A stretch of 64,000 nucleotides of DNA from NCBI GenBank assembly GCA_963751105.1, contig CAVVTG010000001.1, positions 620,001 through 684,000 of the forward strand, given 5' to 3'. The translations under genes and the position numbers were made by a program. How positions within the stretch are numbered: position 1 is the stretch's first letter; each line of letters opens with the position of its first letter. Origin of the DNA: JACVRW01 sp963751105 (GTDB lineage Bacteria > Actinomycetota > Thermoleophilia > Solirubrobacterales > Thermoleophilaceae). The notes beneath the pieces were generated by a model. It was not told the DNA's origin and ran no database searches. It was given only the letters and a program-made list of their open reading frames with translations. This document shows, in pieces, positions 59,410 to 64,000 of this stretch.

Positions 59410-59482
59410 TGGCGAGGGCCGGAATCGAACCGGCGACACCACGATTTTCAGTCGTGTGCTCTACCAACTGAGCTACCTCGCC
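59410..59482 (-). tRNA. tRNA-Phe (GAA)
   Basis: Read on the minus strand: acceptor GGCGAGG pairs with CCTCGCC, D arm GCTCAGTTGGTAGAGC, anticodon stem CACGA/TCGTG with loop CTGAAAA (anticodon GAA), T arm GCCGGTTCGATTCCGGC, discriminator A. The 3' CCA is not encoded, as usual in many actinobacteria. Confidence 0.97.
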
Positions 59483-59512
59483 TCAGCAGCCAGACGATGG
59501 TAGCGGCCGTTC

Positions 59513-61717
59513 TCAGCAGGAAGCGAAGGCGTCCCGGCGAGGCCGCAGGCCGACGCCAGGCACGCAGACCAGGTTGCGCTTGCGGACCCTGGAGAAGGAG
59601 ATGTTGTTGCGGACCGTGCGGTCGGAGCTCGCTGTTGCGACGGCCGCGACGTTGTCGATGGTCGATCCCGAGGAGGTCTGGACCAGCAGCTCGAAGTTGT
59701 ACCTCCGGACCTCTCCCGGTCCGAGGTTTCCGACGTTGCAGATGTACACCGGCTTGATCGTCGGCCCCCGGGTGACACAGCGACGCCGGATCGAGCGTGA
59801 GGCGATGGGCCGTTCCCCGCGTCCCGGCTGATCGGTGACCACGACGCTCTCGGCCGTGACCGAGCTGCGATTACGGATGACCACGGTGTAGCCGACCCGC
59901 TCGCCCACGGAGGCCACGGGACGGTCCGCGGTCTTCGTGATCGCCACGTCCACCGGGGGTTGGGTGGGCGGGATCACCGGCGGCACGGGGGGCCGCGGGC
60001 CGAGGACGTTCGTGAACACGCAGCGCACCTTCGGGTCCGCGCGCGTGAGTCTCACGACCACACGACCCTCCTCGGAGGGCACGATTGTGTTGTCGCAGAG
60101 CACCTCGCTTAGGCGCCAGGTGCGGTCGCCCACCGGGGCCGGCTCGGACTCCTGGATGACGTAGCGGCCGAGGGGGATGCGGCTGGTGTCGTCGCCGCGG
60201 GCGCGCGTGGGCGTGTTCTGCTCGCGCGTGGTGGCCGACTTCTCGTACGAGGTCTGCGGGTCGTCGAGCGGCTGGATGGTGAAGCCCGCCGTGCCGGTGC
60301 CTCCGAGCGTGGTCTTGTCGATGGCGATCCCGCCGTCGGGCGTGAACTCGTTCTCGAAGGTGCAGGCGGCTCCCTTCTGATCTTCGATCCTCACTTCGAC
60401 GGAGCTCAGACGCGGCTTGCCGCGCAACCGCCGCTTGACCTTCCTCAGCTTGGCGTTGCAGTAGGCACTGTCGAGGCGCCACGTGCCCTCGTCGCTGGCC
60501 GGCACCCGCTCCTCGACGCGGTACACGCCGGGCCTGACCTTGAGTGGGCTCGGCTGAGCCTGGACCGGCACGTCCTCCTGCTCGGTCTCGGCCCGAGCCT
60601 CCTTCTTGTCGCCGCCATCTGGTGGGAACACGTCGAAGTCGAAGATCCCCACACTGCCGCTGGTGATCTTCCGTATGAACAGGTACCCCTCGGGCGGCCT
60701 CAGGGTGTTGGTGTAGGTGCAGACGACCCGGTCGGCGGGAACGAGCGCGATGTCGACCTGACCGGATGGCTCATCGATGGAGATGGTGCTGGCCCCGGTC
60801 TGGGTACAGGAAAGGTCGGTGAGGTCCCAGCCCGGCAGATCGCGCTCGCGCACCGTCCAGGTCTGCCCGGCCGCTCGGTAGAAGGCAGGGGCGGAACCAG
60901 AGGACTGGTTGGTGAGCCTGATACTGAAGTTGCCGCCCGGGTTGAAGCTGAGGTTCCCGTCGAAAGCGAACGTCTCCGTGGCTCCGCCCGTCACGCCCTC
61001 CACCACCTTGCGAACGACGATCGTCCCGCTGGTGGGGGGCGGCTTGACGTAGTACGCGTAACAGAACACGTGCTCGGTGCCCGACGGATAGGAGATCCAC
61101 TCGACGTTGTCGCCGTTGAGGTTGTCGATGGCGCACCGCAGCGCCCCGAAGCCGTACTCGCCGGGAAAGAGCTGGTTGAGGATCGGATCGCTGTCGGTGC
61201 CGCCCTGGATCCAGAGCGTGTTCGGCTTGGTGGCCCTCTCGAGCTGGTCCTCGGTCAGCTCGATGGTCACCGCGCCGGCGATGCTCTGCCCGGTCGGGGT
61301 TCCGGACGGATCGAGGAGCGGGACGCTCGGCTGAGTGACGATGCTCGTGTCGTAGGGATCGGTGACGACCGACAGCGCGCCCCATGGCCCTGTGACGGCC
61401 CGTGTCCGGTACCCCTTGCCCAGTGTGAGCTGCCAGTCCGCCAGAGGAGTGCAGTTGGGTTGGTTCGCGTCCTCGATGGCCGGGCTGATCGGCTCCTTGG
61501 CGGTGTAGGGCGTGTTGGCGCCGAGGTCCTCCAGGCTCTCCTGAATGTCGTTACGCGCCCGGTTGGCGGTGATGTCCGTGTAGGCGGGGCACTCGCGCGC
61601 CGCGAGGGTCACGAAGTAGCCGGTCCCCCCGTTCGAGGTACCGGCCGCGGCGTTCGGCGCCATCACCCCGAGAAGGAGCGCGACCATCACAACCGGCAGG
61701 AGTCCCTTCCTCTTCAC
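59513..61717 (-). CDS. large secreted protein with prealbumin-like and DUF11 repeats
   Basis: 734 aa. Signal peptide (LLPVVMVALLLGVMAPNAAA). After a ~210-residue N-terminal region come three SpaA/prealbumin-like repeats, each beginning IVVRKVV, LFIRKIT or AIDKTTL and ending in a CxYTN/CxFEN/CxFTN strand. The C-terminal part is a DUF11 domain (DVAITKTADRPVASVGERVG ... VVVTDQPGRGERP). No LPXTG motif or membrane anchor is present, and it ends DAFASC. Probably a cell-surface or matrix protein; ligand unknown. Confidence 0.85.
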   Translation of the reverse strand: MKRKGLLPVVMVALLLGVMAPNAAAGTSNGGTGYFVTLAARECPAYTDITANRARNDIQESLEDLGANTPYTAKEPISPAIEDANQPNCTPLADWQLTLGKGYRTRAVTGPWGALSVVTDPYDTSIVTQPSVPLLDPSGTPTGQSIAGAVTIELTEDQLERATKPNTLWIQGGTDSDPILNQLFPGEYGFGALRCAIDNLNGDNVEWISYPSGTEHVFCYAYYVKPPPTSGTIVVRKVVEGVTGGATETFAFDGNLSFNPGGNFSIRLTNQSSGSAPAFYRAAGQTWTVRERDLPGWDLTDLSCTQTGASTISIDEPSGQVDIALVPADRVVCTYTNTLRPPEGYLFIRKITSGSVGIFDFDVFPPDGGDKKEARAETEQEDVPVQAQPSPLKVRPGVYRVEERVPASDEGTWRLDSAYCNAKLRKVKRRLRGKPRLSSVEVRIEDQKGAACTFENEFTPDGGIAIDKTTLGGTGTAGFTIQPLDDPQTSYEKSATTREQNTPTRARGDDTSRIPLGRYVIQESEPAPVGDRTWRLSEVLCDNTIVPSEEGRVVVRLTRADPKVRCVFTNVLGPRPPVPPVIPPTQPPVDVAITKTADRPVASVGERVGYTVVIRNRSSVTAESVVVTDQPGRGERPIASRSIRRRCVTRGPTIKPVYICNVGNLGPGEVRRYNFELLVQTSSGSTIDNVAAVATASSDRTVRNNISFSRVRKRNLVCVPGVGLRPRRDAFASC

Positions 61718-61768
61718 GCGGCCGCCATCGTAACCCTCAGCGCGGCCGCCGACCGGGCTTGGCGCGTT

Positions 61769-63235
61769 CTATGCAGCCGCGCCCGCGGGCGCGGCGTCGC
61801 CGCGCCGAGCCGCCTCGGCGTGCTCGCGGCTGTCCTTCGACGAGATCAGCACGGCCGCCAGCACAGCCGCCAGCAGCGCCATACCCGCGCCCACCAGGAA
61901 CGCGTCCTGGAAGCCCTCGGTCAGGGCGATCGCCGGGTTGCGTTCACCGGAGGCGAACACGTCGTCGGTGGTGCTGGTGGCCACCGTGGCCAGGATGGCC
62001 AGGCCGAGCGCGCCGCCCACCTGCTGCGAGGTGTTGATGAGACCTGAGGCCAGCCCCGCCTCGTCGGGCTTGACGTTCGTCACCGCCGCGATGGTCACCG
62101 GCACGAACGAGAGGCCCAGGCCGATGGCCGCCAGCATCGAGGGGAACAGCACGTCCCCGACATAGCTGCCGCCGGGCGCGCTCACCTGGCCGAACCACAA
62201 CAGGCCGGCGGCCACGAACAGCAGCCCGGCTACGAGGGTGGGCTTGAAGCCCACGCGCGTCACCAGCTGCGAGGCCAGCCCGGCCGACACGATGATCAGC
62301 CCGGCCAGCGGCAGGTAGGCGAGGCCGGCCTTGAGCGGTTCGTAGCCCAGCACCTGCTGCATGTAGAGCGAGATGAAGAAGAACATCGAGAACAGCGACA
62401 TGCCGAGCAGCAGCCCGATGACGTTGGCCCCGCGCAGCGTGCGCAGCCGGAAGATCGAGAAGGGCATGAGCGGATGGCGCGTACGCGACTCGATCACCAG
62501 GAACGCGGCCAGCAGCGCCAGCGCGATGCCGCCCAGCACGAGGGTCTGGGTGGAGCCCCAGCCGGCGTCGTTGGCGTCGACCAGGGTGTAGACGAGCAGG
62601 GCGAGACCGGCCGTGACCGACACCGCGCCGGCGATGTCGAACGAGGCGCGGGACTCGTCGCGGCTGTCCTCGAGCAGGCGCGGCGCCAGCAGCGCGGCCG
62701 CGATTCCGATCGGGGTGTTGACGAACAGGACCCACTCCCAGCCGAGCGTCTCGGTGAGGATGCCGCCGAGCAGCACGCCCGCGGCTCCGCCGGAGCCGGC
62801 CACCGCTCCCCACACGCCCAACGCCTTGTTGCGCTCGGCGCCCTCGGAGAAGGTGGTGGTGACGATGGCCAGCGCGGCCGGCGAGATCAGCGCCGCGCCG
62901 AGTCCCTGGACGGCGCGGGCGGCGATCAGCCAGATGTCGCTCTGAGCGAGACCGCCGACCAGGGAGGCCGCCGCGAACAGCCACATGCCCCAGATGAACA
63001 TGCGCCGCCGGCCCAGGAGGTCGGCCAGGCGGCCACCGAGCAGCAGGAAGCCGCCGAAGAAGAGGGTGTAGGAGTTGATGACCCACGACAGGTCGCCCTG
63101 GGCGAAGTCGAGGTCCTCGCCGATCGAGGGCAGGGCGACGTTGACGATCGAGGCGTCGAGCACGACCACGAACTGAGCCATGGCCAGCAGGGCGAGGGCC
63201 AGGTTCTTCGCGCGAGCTGTATCGGTGGAATTCAA
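61769..63235 (-). CDS. DHA2-family (EmrB/QacA) drug exporter
   Basis: 488 aa with 14 predicted helices. It shows MFS motif A GGRLADLLGRRRMF, motif D1-like VVLDASIVNVALPSIGEDL, motif C GSGGAAGVLLGGILTETLG and a Ala/Arg-rich tail. It exports drugs or lipophilic compounds with protons. The ATG start is about 40 bases after TATGGT, preceded 18 bases earlier by TTGACA, with an operator between them. Divergent from the tetR gene, the usual efflux-repressor pairing. Confidence 0.92.
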   Translation of the reverse strand: MNSTDTARAKNLALALLAMAQFVVVLDASIVNVALPSIGEDLDFAQGDLSWVINSYTLFFGGFLLLGGRLADLLGRRRMFIWGMWLFAAASLVGGLAQSDIWLIAARAVQGLGAALISPAALAIVTTTFSEGAERNKALGVWGAVAGSGGAAGVLLGGILTETLGWEWVLFVNTPIGIAAALLAPRLLEDSRDESRASFDIAGAVSVTAGLALLVYTLVDANDAGWGSTQTLVLGGIALALLAAFLVIESRTRHPLMPFSIFRLRTLRGANVIGLLLGMSLFSMFFFISLYMQQVLGYEPLKAGLAYLPLAGLIIVSAGLASQLVTRVGFKPTLVAGLLFVAAGLLWFGQVSAPGGSYVGDVLFPSMLAAIGLGLSFVPVTIAAVTNVKPDEAGLASGLINTSQQVGGALGLAILATVATSTTDDVFASGERNPAIALTEGFQDAFLVGAGMALLAAVLAAVLISSKDSREHAEAARRGDAAPAGAAA

Positions 63236-63253
63236 GTGTTGTTCCTCACAAAG

Positions 63254-63302
63254 CGGAATCTACGTTCCGGTTACCATACGGAATTGAGGTTCCGTTTGTC
63301 AA
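63254..63302. promoter_or_regulatory. tandem operators and promoter of the efflux pair
   Basis: Two perfect inverted repeats, CGGAA-N6-TTCCG at 63254-63269 and ACGGAA-N6-TTCCGT at 63278-63295, have centres 25 bases apart. The second lies inside the spacer between TTGACA (complement of 63297-63302) and TATGGT (complement of 63273-63278), so binding would block the exporter promoter. Confidence 0.72.
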
Positions 63303-63324
63303 CCCGCGGCATTAGGATCACTCC

Positions 63325-63930
63325 ATGACGACTACGGATGCGACCGCCGGACCGGCCCAGCGCAGCATGCGCGCGGACGCCCGCCGCAACCGCGATCGCA
63401 TCCTGGCCGCGGCTCGCGACGCCTTTGCCGAGTACGGCGCCGAAACCCAGATGGACGACATCGCGCGCCGCGCGGAGGTCGGCGTCGGCACCCTGTACCG
63501 CCACTTCCCGACCAAGGACGCCCTGACCGCCGAGCTGGTGAAGATCAAGCTGGCCGCCTTCGCGGCCCTCGCGCGCGAGAAGTTTGAAACCGACGAGCGG
63601 CCGTTCGAGTCGTTCGCGGATCTGCTGCGCGAGCACGCCGAGGTGATGCAGGCCGACGCCTCGCAGCAGCGCATGATCTTTGCCCTTACCCGCAAGTCGA
63701 TGCAGCAGATAGCCCCCACGGCGACGGAGCTGCGGGACGCGATGCAGCAGATCCTCGACCGGGCGCAGGCCGCCGGCGAGGTGCGGCCCGACCTGACCGT
63801 GGACGACGTGCGCACCCTCACGTGCGGCCTCGGGAGCATGATGGCGGCGGACGCCATGGGCGTGATGCGCTACGACTGGCGCCGCGCGCTCGGCTTCTGG
63901 CTCGACGGCATTAGGGCCAAGTCCGCGTAG
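63325..63930 (+). CDS. TetR-family repressor of the efflux pump
   Basis: 201 aa. DNA-binding helix QMDDIARRAEVGVGTLYRHF at about 42-61, preceded by ARRNRDRILAAARDAFAEYG. The ligand domain ends FWLDGIRAKSA. The divergent DHA2 exporter and the two perfect inverted repeats between them make it the local repressor. ATG start at 63325. Confidence 0.92.
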   Translation: MTTTDATAGPAQRSMRADARRNRDRILAAARDAFAEYGAETQMDDIARRAEVGVGTLYRHFPTKDALTAELVKIKLAAFAALAREKFETDERPFESFADLLREHAEVMQADASQQRMIFALTRKSMQQIAPTATELRDAMQQILDRAQAAGEVRPDLTVDDVRTLTCGLGSMMAADAMGVMRYDWRRALGFWLDGIRAKSA

Positions 63931-63948
63931 CTATCGTGAGCCGCCCCG

Positions 63949-64000
63949 ATGCGGCGCTCGCTCTCGCTCCTCGCTCTGCCCGTGTGCCTGCTGGCCGTGG
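63949..64000 (+). CDS. 5' end of a secreted protein gene (cut by window edge)
   Basis: Starts MRRSLSLLALPVCLLAV, a typical signal-peptide beginning, 18 bases after the tetR stop. Everything after the hydrophobic core lies outside the window, so the product cannot be named. Confidence 0.5.
   Translation, partial: MRRSLSLLALPVCLLAV

Noticed and set aside
1..64000. CRISPR arrays, insertion sequences, prophage, rRNA genes
   Set aside because: I saw no regularly spaced repeats, transposase or integrase motifs, phage structural genes or rRNA-like sequence.

Overview
The window is very GC-rich, densely coding DNA from one bacterial chromosome. The gene set points to Actinomycetota: a fused PafB-PafC regulator, the lhr-nei linkage known from mycobacteria, an EgtC-like amidotransferase, a PPOX-class flavin enzyme, a ydaO-type c-di-AMP riboswitch in front of a cell-wall hydrolase, a divergent QueA-like protein, many GTG starts, a tRNA without encoded CCA, and start codons lying just downstream of -10-like hexamers. 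Gene content fits the Thermoleophilia/Solirubrobacterales, but that placement is inference. I see no phage, insertion sequence, CRISPR array or rRNA.

Layout. 1-12.9 kb: the end of a PfkB sugar kinase, an ECF sigma factor with a DUF4349 membrane partner, two tandem secreted paralogues, a repair block (lhr, an orphan LuxR helix-turn-helix, nei, GDPD), a cell-wall hydrolase under a c-di-AMP riboswitch, a GDSL lipoprotein and UdgB. 12.8-17.8 kb: an ABC-2 exporter pair and rmlB-rmlD-rmlA with a PPOX protein. 17.8-26.2 kb: a frameshifted M14 carboxypeptidase, PafBC, a YhaM-type nuclease, an SDR, an EcsC-like protein, a ferritin-like protein, and a DUF4396 membrane protein behind a CsoR-like operator. 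26-38.8 kb: GNAT, amidotransferase, a MalT-like regulator coupled to a SHOCT membrane protein, two response regulators and a histidine kinase, glutamate decarboxylase, an AI-2E permease, and SHOCT/DUF6325 genes. 38.3-46 kb: a translationally coupled tetR-MFS-agmatinase-membrane protein operon, two SDRs with marked operators, a QueA-like protein and a Na+/H+ antiporter. 45.7-53.5 kb: a formylglycine-generating enzyme divergent from the sulfatase it probably matures, then several TetR/oxidoreductase modules. 53.5-56 kb: a seven-gene run of small PRC-barrel, coiled-coil and membrane proteins. 56.4-64 kb: a diguanylate cyclase, a TetR module with DUF2867 and molybdopterin-domain proteins, tRNA-Phe, a large secreted repeat protein, and a DHA2 exporter with its TetR.

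Many genes overlap as ATGA, GTGA or TGATG, so translational coupling is common. Four convergent pairs end on one shared CTAG. Regulators usually sit divergently from one target with a visible inverted or direct repeat between them.

Four otherwise intact genes carry five frame breaks (near 19427, 40117, 40470, 47424 and 53117). Each is repaired by removing one base in the reading direction. This uniform pattern suggests systematic base-calling or assembly error rather than independent gene decay. The most rewarding leads are the c-di-AMP riboswitch, a nested hairpin hiding the ribosome-binding site of the histidine kinase, the CsoR-like and SoxR/MerR-like operators, the divergent QueA-like enzyme, and the PRC-barrel gene run.
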